Of a DNA stretch of 64,000 nucleotides, positions 32,595-40,985 are shown one piece after another. The translations under genes were made by a program, and so were the position numbers. Numbering within the stretch: the first letter of the stretch is position 1; each line of letters begins with the position of its first letter. Source of the stretch: Hahellaceae bacterium (GTDB lineage: Bacteria > Pseudomonadota > Gammaproteobacteria > Pseudomonadales > Oleiphilaceae); contig JADJWY010000008.1 in the NCBI GenBank assembly GCA_016716085.1, positions 186,001 through 250,000 on the forward strand, given 5' to 3'. The notes under the pieces were generated by a model that did no database searches, was not told the origin of the DNA, and saw nothing but the letters and a program-made list of their open reading frames with translations.

Positions 32595-33698
32595 GGGGCT
32601 GATAATCAATCCGGCACGTAAACGTTGCTGACCGAATTGTGACATACGATCAAACTGCTCCCTGGCCAAAGGCAAATACTGACAGTCAAATGGAAGTCGA
32701 TGGGTCGGTTCGTCGATGTCCGGGTCGTGAATATAGATGAAGTTGGCATCGATGGCGCTGATCACAACCCAGTGGGGCGCTTTCTTTTTGTCAAAGTGAT
32801 AGGTGCTGATGAGCACAATCGGCACATGCTTATGATTTAAAGCGTCTTCGATCTGCGCCTGTGACAGTGGGGTTTGGGTGACGGGAATGTTCTGCGCTTC
32901 GATTTCGCGCATGAAATCTTCATGCACCTGACACAAGACATCTTTCTTTTCCTGCTTGCGTACGCCTTCGGTAAACAGCGGGCCGCTTTGCGTGACGGAG
33001 ACTTCAGCCTTGAAGCCTCGCCGCGCTGCTGCAAGGGCAAGACCGTGAGGGCTGCAACCGCCGTGACCGGAGGTCATGTAAATCGTGGTGGCCTCGCGCC
33101 AGATCCGCAATTCATCTGAAATCGAAGGTCGATAGGCCGGATCAATCGCGCTCATGGCCATCATGAGCGCAGCAGGGCCACAGGTGAACTCGGTGGTCTG
33201 GCGTACGTAGGGCACTTCCAGCGTATTGGCGGAGATTTCAAAAAACTTGATCCGTTTCTGGAAGCGCAGGGCATCCCGGTGGTCTTCGTAGTAATCCGGG
33301 TAAACGCCAAACTTTTTGTAGCCTAGCGATTCGTATAATTTAATCGCACTGTCATTATCGACTTTGACTTCCAGTCGCATGAAGATACAGCGGCGCTTGC
33401 GCCCGCGTTGCTCAACGTCTTCCACAAGCGTTTTCGCAAAGCCCTTGCCGCGGGCCGTCGGACTGACTGCAATCGAATAGAGCCGTGCCAGACTGGTCCC
33501 TTTGTGGTAAAGCACAATGGCATAGCCGGAAATCGTATTGCCTTCCATAAGTGCAATCACGTCCGCCGACTCCGAGCGGATCATATTGCGAAAGTTTCGT
33601 CGACTTAATCGGTCCGTGGTGAAGCAGTGGTTTTCCAGTTCGACCAGTTCGTCCAGTTGGTCAAAAGTCGCTTCCTGAAGGATAAATGTGCTATGCAT
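32580..33698 (-). CDS. GNAT acetyltransferase fused to a C39-like peptidase domain
   Basis: The 372-residue protein runs from the ATG; a TTG four codons earlier is less likely. The N-terminal GNAT domain (about 5-150) shows the acetyl-CoA loop SIAVSPTARGKGFAKTLV and NDSAIKLYESLGYKKFGVYPDYYED, close to RimI. The C-terminal half is papain-like, C39-type: VPYVRQTTEFTCGPAALMMAMSA with the catalytic Cys, and HWVVISAIDANFIYIHDPD with the His and Asp. It is divergent from the RimK-like ligase at 33795. GNAT-C39 fusions beside RimK-type ATP-grasp genes recur in bacteria and are thought to make, acylate and trim small peptides. Confidence 0.9.
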   Translation of the reverse strand: MHSTFILQEATFDQLDELVELENHCFTTDRLSRRNFRNMIRSESADVIALMEGNTISGYAIVLYHKGTSLARLYSIAVSPTARGKGFAKTLVEDVEQRGRKRRCIFMRLEVKVDNDSAIKLYESLGYKKFGVYPDYYEDHRDALRFQKRIKFFEISANTLEVPYVRQTTEFTCGPAALMMAMSAIDPAYRPSISDELRIWREATTIYMTSGHGGCSPHGLALAAARRGFKAEVSVTQSGPLFTEGVRKQEKKDVLCQVHEDFMREIEAQNIPVTQTPLSQAQIEDALNHKHVPIVLISTYHFDKKKAPHWVVISAIDANFIYIHDPDIDEPTHRLPFDCQYLPLAREQFDRMSQFGQQRLRAGLIISPSVEG

Positions 33699-33794
33699 AA
33701 TACGAATCAAAGGATTTTTGCGGCAGAGTCTGTCGAATGTTATAAATCTTCGTCATTATAGTAACAACTCATCTAAAAAAGGGCTTTTTTTTGT

Positions 33795-35273
33795 ATGTCG
33801 AGACTGGCAATCGTAGTGGAATCCCTCAAGGATTGGGGACCCTTCTATCCGAGCGAAGATGTCATCACCTTCGAGCAATACCTTGCCGGTGCGACCGACA
33901 AGCATGAGCGTGTTCGCGTCATCAACCTGTGTCGAAGCTATAAATACCTCAGTAAAGGCTACTATTGTTCGCTGCTGGCGGAAGCGCGGGGACATAACGT
34001 TATCCCGGCCGTTCGCTCGCTCAATGATCTGGAAAAGCGATCGCTTTATTCCATGATGATCAACCTGGGCGATGCTCAGGCGCGCAGCGCCCTCAAATCG
34101 CTGGATAAAGCCAACGCGCCGCAGGTCACCGTACGCAGCTTTTTCGGCGAGACCCTGTCTAAAGAGCATGCGCTGTTGGCCGAACTCATTTTCGAACGCT
34201 TGCCGATTCCGGCGATTGATATGGTGTTTGAGCGTGAAGGCAGCTGGAAGCTGGAGTCCATCAAGTCCGTCAGTACGAAGGATCTGAACGAAGACGAGCA
34301 GACCTTATTTGCCGACGCACTCTCGCGTTTCAGCCGTCGTATCTGGCGCAAACCCAAGGAGCGCAAAGCCTATCGTTACGATATGGCGATTCTGGTTAAC
34401 CCGAAAGATCCGATGCCGCCGAGTGATAAAGTTGCGCTGAAGAAATTCGTGCGGGTGGGCAAGCAACTGGGTATTGATGTCGAAATGATCGAACCCAAGG
34501 ATTACCAGCGTATTCCCGAATTCGACATGCTCTTCATTCGCGAAACCACCAACATTGATCATCATACCTTTCGCTTTGCCAAGCGCGCTGAGGCCGAAGG
34601 GCTTGTTGTGATCGACGACAGCACCTCTATCATGCGCTGTACTAATAAGGTCTATCTGGCAGATTTGCTGCGCATCAACAAGGTGCCTACTCCCAAGACC
34701 ATCATCCTGAGTAAAGGCAACAGGGAGCAATTGACCGAAGTGGCGGAGCAATTGGGTTTTCCGCTGGTGCTTAAAATTCCGGATGGCGCTTTTTCGCGCG
34801 GTGTGATGAAGGCCGAAAATCCGGACGATCTGGAGGAAAAAGCCAAGGAGCTTTTCAAGGAGTCTGCTCTGGTACTGGCGCAGGAGTTCATGTTTACAGA
34901 ATACGACTGGCGAATCGGTGTGCTGAATGAAAAGCCGATCTATGCCTGTAAATACTTTATGGCGCGGGATCACTGGCAAATCTATCACCACGAGCAGGAT
35001 AAGACGGCTTCAGGAAAATGGGCGACCATGCCGACCTATGAAGTCCCCAAGGTGGTGCTCAACGCAGCCGTGAAGGCGGCCTCGCTGATCGGGCGAGGGC
35101 TTTATGGTGTCGATGTGAAGCAGGTGGGTAACCGGGCGGCCGTCATTGAAGTGAATGATAATCCCAGTATTGAATCGGCGGTTGAAGATAAGTACCTGGG
35201 GGATGAGCTGTACCGAATTATTCTCGAGGAATTCATTCGTCGCGTCGAAATCAAGCGTTCGAATAAGATCTAG
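33795..35273 (+). CDS. RimK-family ATP-grasp ligase with extended N-terminal domain
   Basis: The 492-residue protein has an N-terminal domain of about 180 residues (KYLSKGYYCSLLAEARGHNVIPAVRSLNDLEKRS) that is typical of this subfamily, then a pre-ATP-grasp region and an ATP-grasp core. In the core, NKVYLADLLRINKVPTPKTI, FPLVLKIPDGAFSRGVMKAE, EFMFTEYDWRIGVLNEKPIYACKYFM and IEVNDNPSIES carry the nucleotide and Mg-binding residues (the Glu and Asn of VNDNPS). RimK-like ligases add amino acids to a carboxylate. The partner GNAT-C39 gene is divergent, with 96 bases between starts. Substrate unknown. It is followed by a clear terminator. Confidence 0.9.
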   Translation: MSRLAIVVESLKDWGPFYPSEDVITFEQYLAGATDKHERVRVINLCRSYKYLSKGYYCSLLAEARGHNVIPAVRSLNDLEKRSLYSMMINLGDAQARSALKSLDKANAPQVTVRSFFGETLSKEHALLAELIFERLPIPAIDMVFEREGSWKLESIKSVSTKDLNEDEQTLFADALSRFSRRIWRKPKERKAYRYDMAILVNPKDPMPPSDKVALKKFVRVGKQLGIDVEMIEPKDYQRIPEFDMLFIRETTNIDHHTFRFAKRAEAEGLVVIDDSTSIMRCTNKVYLADLLRINKVPTPKTIILSKGNREQLTEVAEQLGFPLVLKIPDGAFSRGVMKAENPDDLEEKAKELFKESALVLAQEFMFTEYDWRIGVLNEKPIYACKYFMARDHWQIYHHEQDKTASGKWATMPTYEVPKVVLNAAVKAASLIGRGLYGVDVKQVGNRAAVIEVNDNPSIESAVEDKYLGDELYRIILEEFIRRVEIKRSNKI

Positions 35274-35300
35274 TTCACAAACCTGACCCAGATCAAACGA

Positions 35301-35323
35301 AAAGCGGCCGAATGGCCGCTTTT
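35301..35323 (+). terminator. Intrinsic terminator after ATP-grasp gene
   Basis: AAAGCGGCC-GAAT-GGCCGCTTT is a perfect nine-pair hairpin with a four-base loop, flanked by A and T tracts. It lies 27 bases after the stop. The A/T flanks mean it could act in both directions. Confidence 0.85.
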
Positions 35324-35418
35324 GCGTTTCGGTACGAGCAGATTGAGCAATGTCAATTTTTACAATTCCGTAATCTTTTACGCTGCGCTTACCAATTTAT
35401 GAGTAAGCGAGTAATAGC

Positions 35419-36704
35419 ATGAAAAAAATGAGTGTAGTGGCATTGATGTTGGTTGCCGGTGCAGCACAAGCCTATGAAGCGGGAGATATGGTTGTTCGAA
35501 CGGGTGGCGCTTCGGTTCATCCGGATGCCTCCAGTTCGTCTGTCAATATCACTAACCCTGCTCTGGGTGTCGCGGAAGGTGTACAAGTTGATGTCGATGA
35601 TGATACCCAGTTAGGCGTATCTTTCACTTATTTCATTACGCCAAAACTTGGGATTGAGGTGTTGGGCGCAACCCCATTCAAGCATGACATTATTGCGTCA
35701 AATATTTTAGCGGGAGCGGGGGCACGACCGCGGAACGGGTAAGGCGCCCCGACAGCGGCAGCGTGACGAAACCTTCCGGACCCCCCAAGGCGGGGGGGGG
35801 GCGGGGGGGGGGGGGGCGCGGGGGCCCGGGCCGGTGTGTGGGGGGGCCGGGGTTCCGGCCCCGCCGCCGCGCCGCGCCCCGGGCCCCCCCGGGGGGCCCG
35901 CGGGGCGGCGCCCCCCCGCGCCCGGCGGGCGGCCCCGCGGGGGCGGCCTGCCCCGCCGCCGGGGGCGGGCGGGGCCCCCCCCGCCGGGGGGGGGGCCGCC
36001 CCCCGGGGGGGGCGGGGGCCCCCGCCCCGGGGGCCGCCGGGGCGCCGGGGGCGGCCGCCGCGGGGGGTCCCCGGGCCACGGCCGGGCTCCGCGGCCCCGG
36101 GAGATCGGGGGGGGGGGGGGCGGGGGGGGCCGCCGGGGGGGCCCCGCCGGCCCGCCCCCCCCCGCCCGGGGGGGGGAAGTTGGGGGGGGGGGCGGGGGGA
36201 AAAGGCCGGGGGGGGGGCCGGGGCGCCCGGGCCTCGGGGGGCCGGGCGCCGGGGGGGGGGGGGCAGGTACTTAAATTGGCGGAAACCAAGCATCTGCCAC
36301 CGACGATTAGCGTACAGTTCTACCCGATGGCGGCGACCTCCAAGTTTCAACCTTATGTCGGCGCGGGTCTGAACTACACGCTCTTTTTTGAAGAGTACAC
36401 AACAGATACGCTGACGGGCGCAATTGGCGCGCTGGCGGATATTGCAGCGCCTGGAACTGCCCCTAACGGTGTTGTTGCGACGTCAACGAGTATCGAGCTG
36501 GATGATTCGGTTGGTCTGGCATTGCAGGCCGGTTTTGATTATGCCTTGACTGACAAAGTCGGCATCAACGCTGGTATCTGGTACGTTGATATCAATACGA
36601 CTGCAGACATTACAGCACAGACCAACGTGGGAACCGTAAATGCGACGGTCGATGTCGACATTGATCCGATGGTGTACATGATCGGCGTCTCCTACAAGCT
36701 CTGA
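35419..36704 (+). pseudogene. ompW: OmpW-family outer-membrane protein, interrupted in this sequence
   Basis: Two halves of one OmpW barrel are visible in different frames. The first (35419 to about 35703) has a signal peptide ending AAQA and the motifs GDMVVRTGGASVHPDASSS, FTYFITPKLGIEVLGATPFKHDI. The second (about 36264-36704) has KLAETKHLPPTISVQFYP, FQPYVGAGLNYTLFFEE and a terminal VSYKL. Joined, they give about 241 residues, close to the normal OmpW length, so little or no true gene sequence is missing. Between them lies about 560 bases of G/C-only sequence. The break is more likely an assembly or read artefact than a biological disruption; if real, the gene is dead. OmpW forms a small hydrophobic-channel barrel. 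Confidence 0.8.
35704..36263. other. Anomalous almost pure G/C block inside ompW
   Basis: By my count only about two dozen A or T bases occur in the roughly 485 bases from 35779 to 36263, with G runs up to 13 or more. The left edge is gradual: 35704-35778 is mixed but already GC-rich. The right edge is abrupt at 36263, where normal ompW coding resumes. Long open frames on both strands here reflect the lack of A/T stop codons and encode only Gly/Pro/Arg/Ala strings. Composition is unlike anything else in the window. The most likely cause is low-quality sequence or misassembly. Confidence 0.9.
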
Positions 36705-36744
36705 TCAGGCGATCTGGAGTGGCCCGGTATGAGTGGGCCTGAAG

Positions 36745-36787
36745 CCAGCGAAGGGTTGCAGGGTCAACCCTTTAGCTGGTTTTTTTT
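36745..36787 (+). terminator. Intrinsic terminator after ompW
   Basis: The outer arms CCAGC (36745-36749) and GCTGG (36775-36779) and the inner arms AAGGGTTG/CAACCCTT make a long hairpin followed by eight T residues. This is a strong rho-independent signal about 40 bases after the OmpW stop. Confidence 0.9.
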
Positions 36788-36834
36788 CGTCTATACTTGA
36801 AGAAGTTGAGTTAACAACCTCTCTCAGGTGAACA

Positions 36835-38181
36835 GTGTCGTACGAACTGAAGGAACTGAAAATTCATGTTTCCGAGCTGCGGCTTGGGATGAATGTCGTG
36901 CGTCTGGATCGTCCCTGGGAGGAAACCGAGTTTCTCCTGCAGGGCTTCGTGATCAACCATGTTGAAGAAATTGAGGCCTTGCAGGAACTCTGCGAACACG
37001 TTTATATCGAGGCCAAGCACCATTATACGCCAGTTGCACAGGCCTCCGCCGTTCCCCGCGAGAAAACGGAACTCTACGCTAAGATTGTGCGTAAGGAGCC
37101 AGAAGCGGACACCCGCAGCGGAGGGGGTAAGGTCTACAAAGAGCGCCATGCTGTAGACAATACGCGTACGGAAAGGGTCACCTACATCAATAAGGTTGAT
37201 GTTTCCCGTGAGATGGTCACGGCGCGCTCGCACTATGACCGCACCCGTAGCCTGGCCAGGGATATCATGGGTAGTATCCGACTCGGCCGTGCCGTGGACA
37301 TGAATCAGGCGCGGGAAGTTGTCGATGACTGCGTCGAAAGTGTGCTTCGTAATGGGGATGCGCTCTTGTTGCTGACCAAACTAAAGGATCAGCACGCTTA
37401 CACGGCTGAGCACTGCCTGAACGTCTGCATTCTTGCTGCGACGTTTGCTCGCCATCTGGGATTACTGGAATCTGAGATACGCAAACTGGCCCTGTGCGGC
37501 CTCTTACATGACATCGGCAAGGCCCAGATTCCGACTGAAATTCTCGAGAAACCGACCTCGCTGACACCGGACGAGTTCCAGATCATGAAAAACCACACGG
37601 TGTTTGGCCGTGATGTGCTGATGGCGGTGCCGAAGGTCGATCATGCCTGTGTCGATGTGGCCTACAACCACCACGAGCGTATGGATGGTTCTGGTTATCC
37701 GCGAGGGATCAAAAGCAGCCAGATTCCTTATTTCGCCAAAATTATTTCGCTGTGCGATACCTACGACGCCATTACCAGTCACCGTATCTATGACAAAGGG
37801 CGAGCGTCGATGGAAGCCCTGGATATTATTCACCGTGGCAAAGGCGTGCAATTTGATGAAGACCTGGCGAAAGAATTCATCCGCTGCATCGGCATTTACC
37901 CGCCAGGGTCGATTGTCATTCTCTCCAGTGGCGAGGTCGGGATTGTGATCGCGTCCAACCCTAAAAACAAACTGCGCCCGCAAGTGTTGCTGGTGCGGGA
38001 TGTGAACAAGGGGAAGCGGGACAAATACAAAATGATCGACCTGATGGCCAACCCGCTCGACCCCGAAGAAAAGGTCTACAATCTGGTGAAAGAAGTCCCG
38101 GATGGCTCGTTCGGTGTTGACCTGAAGACCTTCCTGCAACGCGGGTTGGTGCTGAACATTCCCACCATTTACGAACCCTGA
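36835..38181 (+). CDS. HD-GYP phosphodiesterase with N-terminal DUF3391
   Basis: The 448-residue protein starts at GTG (AGGTG upstream). The N-terminal DUF3391 is IHVSELRLGMNVVRLDRPWEE through about residue 130. The HD-GYP domain is complete: LCGLLHDIGKAQIPTEIL (about 220-237) and YNHHERMDGSGYPRGIK (about 279-295), with the metal-binding His-Asp and the GYP motif. It should hydrolyse cyclic-di-GMP to GMP. A TATACT at 36792-36797 may be a -10 box, directly after the ompW terminator. A PilZ-like gene follows 14 bases downstream, forming a small cyclic-di-GMP unit. Confidence 0.93.
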   Translation: MSYELKELKIHVSELRLGMNVVRLDRPWEETEFLLQGFVINHVEEIEALQELCEHVYIEAKHHYTPVAQASAVPREKTELYAKIVRKEPEADTRSGGGKVYKERHAVDNTRTERVTYINKVDVSREMVTARSHYDRTRSLARDIMGSIRLGRAVDMNQAREVVDDCVESVLRNGDALLLLTKLKDQHAYTAEHCLNVCILAATFARHLGLLESEIRKLALCGLLHDIGKAQIPTEILEKPTSLTPDEFQIMKNHTVFGRDVLMAVPKVDHACVDVAYNHHERMDGSGYPRGIKSSQIPYFAKIISLCDTYDAITSHRIYDKGRASMEALDIIHRGKGVQFDEDLAKEFIRCIGIYPPGSIVILSSGEVGIVIASNPKNKLRPQVLLVRDVNKGKRDKYKMIDLMANPLDPEEKVYNLVKEVPDGSFGVDLKTFLQRGLVLNIPTIYEP

Positions 38182-38195
38182 ACAGGATGCCGCGC

Positions 38196-38606
38196 ATGAC
38201 AGATCGTAAAGCCCGGATGACCGATGAGCAGCGCAAGCGCCCCAGGCTCCTGTGCAACGACAAGTTCCGTTACTTGCGCCTGTATTCGAGCGAATATAAC
38301 GTCGTCGTAGAGGTTACGCCGGTTAATTACAATTGTTATGGGATTGCTTTTTTTTCGAGCTTCCCGATTGAGGAAGGCTCTGCACTGAAATTCAGCTTGT
38401 GCTATGAATCCGACAGCATGCAGGTTGAACTGGACGGCTTATTGGGCGAAGTCATTTACGTGACGGGATCTGATATTGGCTTCTACGCTGGGGTTGCCTT
38501 CGTTTCAGCGCAAGTCGAGGAACCCTCCGCTCTTGAAGCACTCAGTCTGATTGAGTCCGATCTGGCTCACCATCAAAGCGATGACGACCGCTACCAGCAA
38601 AATTGA
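38196..38606 (+). CDS. PilZ-like protein
   Basis: The 136-residue protein starts at the second ATG, which has AGGA eight bases upstream; the earlier ATG at 38187 is possible. RKRPRLLCNDKFRYLRLY and VNYNCYGIAFFSSFPIEEGS fit the PilZ pattern of an Arg-rich N-terminal motif followed by (D/N)-x-S-x-x-G, but the second motif is degenerate (NYNCYG). Binding of cyclic-di-GMP is therefore uncertain. It is probably co-transcribed with the HD-GYP gene. Confidence 0.65.
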   Translation: MTDRKARMTDEQRKRPRLLCNDKFRYLRLYSSEYNVVVEVTPVNYNCYGIAFFSSFPIEEGSALKFSLCYESDSMQVELDGLLGEVIYVTGSDIGFYAGVAFVSAQVEEPSALEALSLIESDLAHHQSDDDRYQQN

Positions 38607-38693
38607 TGTGTTCTGGTTCTTGAGTGCAAGGTTGCAACTTGCTATGATGCGCCTCGCTTCGGACGTACGAGCTTATGTCGTGTGTCCTTACAG

Positions 38694-38808
38694 GGTGGGC
38701 TCTGTCGGTCCCCTCGCAACGATATACTGTGAACCTGGTCAGGCCCGGAAGGGAGCAGCCACAGCGGTAGATTCGGGTGCCGGGGTGTGGCTGGCAGAGT
38801 CTGCCTCC
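38694..38808 (+). ncRNA. ffs: Signal recognition particle 4.5S RNA (bacterial small type)
   Basis: The segment follows the Escherichia coli 4.5S RNA closely: GGCTCTGTCGGTCCCCTCGC at the 5' side, the conserved domain IV core GGTCAGGCCCGGAAGGGAGC with its GGAA tetraloop at about 38739-38758, then GCAGCCACAGCGG, and the closing GTGTGGCTGGCAGAGTCTGCC. The ends pair into one long hairpin. It lies just upstream of dnaX, the common place in Pseudomonas-like genomes. Ends are accurate to a few bases. Confidence 0.95.
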
Positions 38809-38894
38809 AACCTCCATCTTTCATGTACCAATAAGCCCTGATTTCAGGTAGTCTTCGTGTCTTTGACTACCAACAAGAGTTATTCAGTCGCCTT

Positions 38895-40631
38895 ATGGGA
38901 TATCAGGTCCTCGCCAGAAAGTGGCGCCCCCAGAATTTTAAGACCCTGGTTGGACAGGAACATGTTGTTCGTGCCTTGTCGAACGCGCTGTCGCAGGATC
39001 GGCTGCATCATGCCTATCTGTTTACGGGCACCCGTGGAGTCGGTAAAACGACGGTTGCGCGTATTTTTGCAAAATGCCTGAACTGCGAAACAGGTGTGGT
39101 CGGAGAGCCTTGTGGGGAGTGCAGTGCCTGCCGGGAAATCGCAGAGGGCCGCTTTGTAGACCTGATTGAAATCGACGCGGCATCCCGAACGAAAGTCGAA
39201 GACATGCGCGAGTTGCTCGATAATGTGCAGTATCGTCCGACGCGCGCACGCTTCAAAGTTTATCTGATTGACGAAGTGCACATGCTGTCCAATTCCAGCT
39301 TCAACGCCTTGTTGAAAACGCTGGAGGAACCGCCAGAGCACGTGAAGTTTTTACTGGCAACCACCGATCCGCAGAAACTTCCGATTACCGTGTTGTCCCG
39401 CTGCCTGCAATTTAATCTGAAAATGCTGCCCAGCGAGCGGATAGTCGCCCATCTGAAATCCATACTGGGTGAGGAAAATATCGACGCCGAGGAGGGCGCT
39501 CTGTGGGAGTTGGCTCGCGCGGCTGAGGGCAGTATGCGGGACGCACTGAGTTTAACTGACCAGGCCATCGCCTTTGGCAGTGGACGTCTGCAGGCGCGGG
39601 AAGTCGCCGACTTGCTGGGGTCGGTTGACCGTCAGCGGGTGTGGCAGTTATTACGTGGATTATTGTTTGAGGACCGCCGTGCAGTGTTGAATCAGGCCGG
39701 CGAGCTGGCCGCCTTTTCGCCGGATTTTGGTGATGTACTGCAGTCGCTCGCCGAGGCGCTGCACCGATTGGCGGTTGAGCAAATGGTGCCAGATGCCACC
39801 GATAACAGCCTGGGCGATAAGGCGCTGGTGCAAGAGTTGGCCAATCTGCAGTCGCCTGCTGCTATCCAGTTACTCTATCAGATTGCGTTACTGGCGCGGC
39901 GCGATCTGGCGTTATCGCCAGATCCGCGGGTTGGATTTGAAATGGCACTTCTGCGTATGCTGGCGTTCACGCCTGCGGCGTCGGGTGGCGGTGCTCCGCC
40001 GGGAAAGCCCCGGCCGACGACGCCACCGAGTCCGGCGACGGATAAGGGCGTCGTCGGTGTAGCGACCCATGCTTCTCAGCCTGTTAACTGTGAACCTGAT
40101 CGTCAGCCACCTGCGGTTCAGCACAACCCGCCTGCCAGTGCTGAAGCGCCGCCGTGGGAGGATGAGCCGCCTGAATTGGTTGTCGCGCCGGCCATTGCCC
40201 CTGATGAAGGCTTACCCGACTGGTCAGCGTTACTGAATGCCTTGCCGGCGACAGGGATCTTGCGGGCAATCCTGTTAAATACCGTGCTGGTTGAACTGGA
40301 CGATGAGCATGTCGTGCTGGAGGTTGACGTCAATCAACAGGGTATTTTCAACGTGGCGCATCAGGACAAAGCCAAGGCTGTCTTCAGTGCTCATTTTGGG
40401 CGCCCTATGCGGGTTGAGATGCGTCTGGGGGTTCAGCGTGGCATGACGCCCCATCAGCTGGCGGAAAAGCGCCGTGTCGAAGCTCAGGCGCGGGCCGAAG
40501 CCTCGATTGCCAGCGATCCTCATGTAAACTGGATGCTCGAACGCTTCCAAGGCAGTATCATACCCAATAGTATTCAGCCGAGGCCGTCAAAACCCGAAAA
40601 GACGCCCCTGGCGACCCCATCAAAAAAGTGA
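38895..40631 (+). CDS. dnaX: DNA polymerase III tau/gamma subunit
   Basis: The 578-residue clamp-loader ATPase starts YQVLARKWRPQNFKTLVGQ. Walker A is FTGTRGVGKTTVA (about 43-55), a zinc module follows with CLNCETGVVGEPCGECSAC (about 60-78), Walker B is VYLIDEVHMLS, and the SRC sensor is LSRCLQF. The C-terminal third is a Pro-rich linker and the tau domain V. It is shorter than Escherichia coli tau. The sequence A-AAA-AAG occurs exactly before the TGA stop (40622-40628), the classic slippery heptamer; slippage there would add only about eight residues. It is followed 12 bases later by ybaB. Confidence 0.95.
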   Translation: MGYQVLARKWRPQNFKTLVGQEHVVRALSNALSQDRLHHAYLFTGTRGVGKTTVARIFAKCLNCETGVVGEPCGECSACREIAEGRFVDLIEIDAASRTKVEDMRELLDNVQYRPTRARFKVYLIDEVHMLSNSSFNALLKTLEEPPEHVKFLLATTDPQKLPITVLSRCLQFNLKMLPSERIVAHLKSILGEENIDAEEGALWELARAAEGSMRDALSLTDQAIAFGSGRLQAREVADLLGSVDRQRVWQLLRGLLFEDRRAVLNQAGELAAFSPDFGDVLQSLAEALHRLAVEQMVPDATDNSLGDKALVQELANLQSPAAIQLLYQIALLARRDLALSPDPRVGFEMALLRMLAFTPAASGGGAPPGKPRPTTPPSPATDKGVVGVATHASQPVNCEPDRQPPAVQHNPPASAEAPPWEDEPPELVVAPAIAPDEGLPDWSALLNALPATGILRAILLNTVLVELDDEHVVLEVDVNQQGIFNVAHQDKAKAVFSAHFGRPMRVEMRLGVQRGMTPHQLAEKRRVEAQARAEASIASDPHVNWMLERFQGSIIPNSIQPRPSKPEKTPLATPSKK

Positions 40632-40643
40632 CAGGAGTACACC

Positions 40644-40967
40644 ATGATTAACAACATGGGCGAGCTGATGAAGCAGGCTCAAAAAATTCAGGAACAAATG
40701 CAGAAGGCTCAGGAAGATTTGGCGCGGGCTGAAACCGAAGGGGCCTCCGGCGGCGGTTTGGTGAAAATTACCATGACTGGGCGTCACGATGTACGCAAAG
40801 TACTGATTGATCCGTCTCTGATGTCTGAAGACAAAGAAGTCCTGGAAGATCTGATCGCCGCAGCCGTCAATGACGCAGTGCGTAAAATCGAAGTAACCAG
40901 CAAGCAACGGATGGCGGGATTCACGGCCGGTCTGGGCATGCCACCCGGTTTCAAAATGCCGTTTTAA
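40644..40967 (+). CDS. ybaB: YbaB/EbfC nucleoid-associated protein
   Basis: The 107-residue protein has the family core NNMGELMKQAQKIQEQMQKAQEDLA (split here for reading) with a coiled N-terminal helix, and GGGLVKITMTGRHDVRKVLIDP. It binds DNA as a tweezer-shaped dimer. The order dnaX-ybaB-recR is conserved in proteobacteria, and a TACACC-type spacer with AGGAG lies before the ATG. Confidence 0.95.
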   Translation: MINNMGELMKQAQKIQEQMQKAQEDLARAETEGASGGGLVKITMTGRHDVRKVLIDPSLMSEDKEVLEDLIAAAVNDAVRKIEVTSKQRMAGFTAGLGMPPGFKMPF

Positions 40968-40985
40968 ATCACCCAGGAGTCACCC

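Noticed and set aside
35628..36372. Several long open frames on both strands in the G/C block, rich in Gly, Pro, Arg and Ala
   Set aside because: They exist only because the block has almost no A/T and so no stop codons; composition is non-biological and ompW coding flanks it.
37504..38139. 211-codon open frame opposite the HD-GYP gene
   Set aside because: Shadow of a gene with intact HD-GYP motifs; no ribosome site or homology signal.
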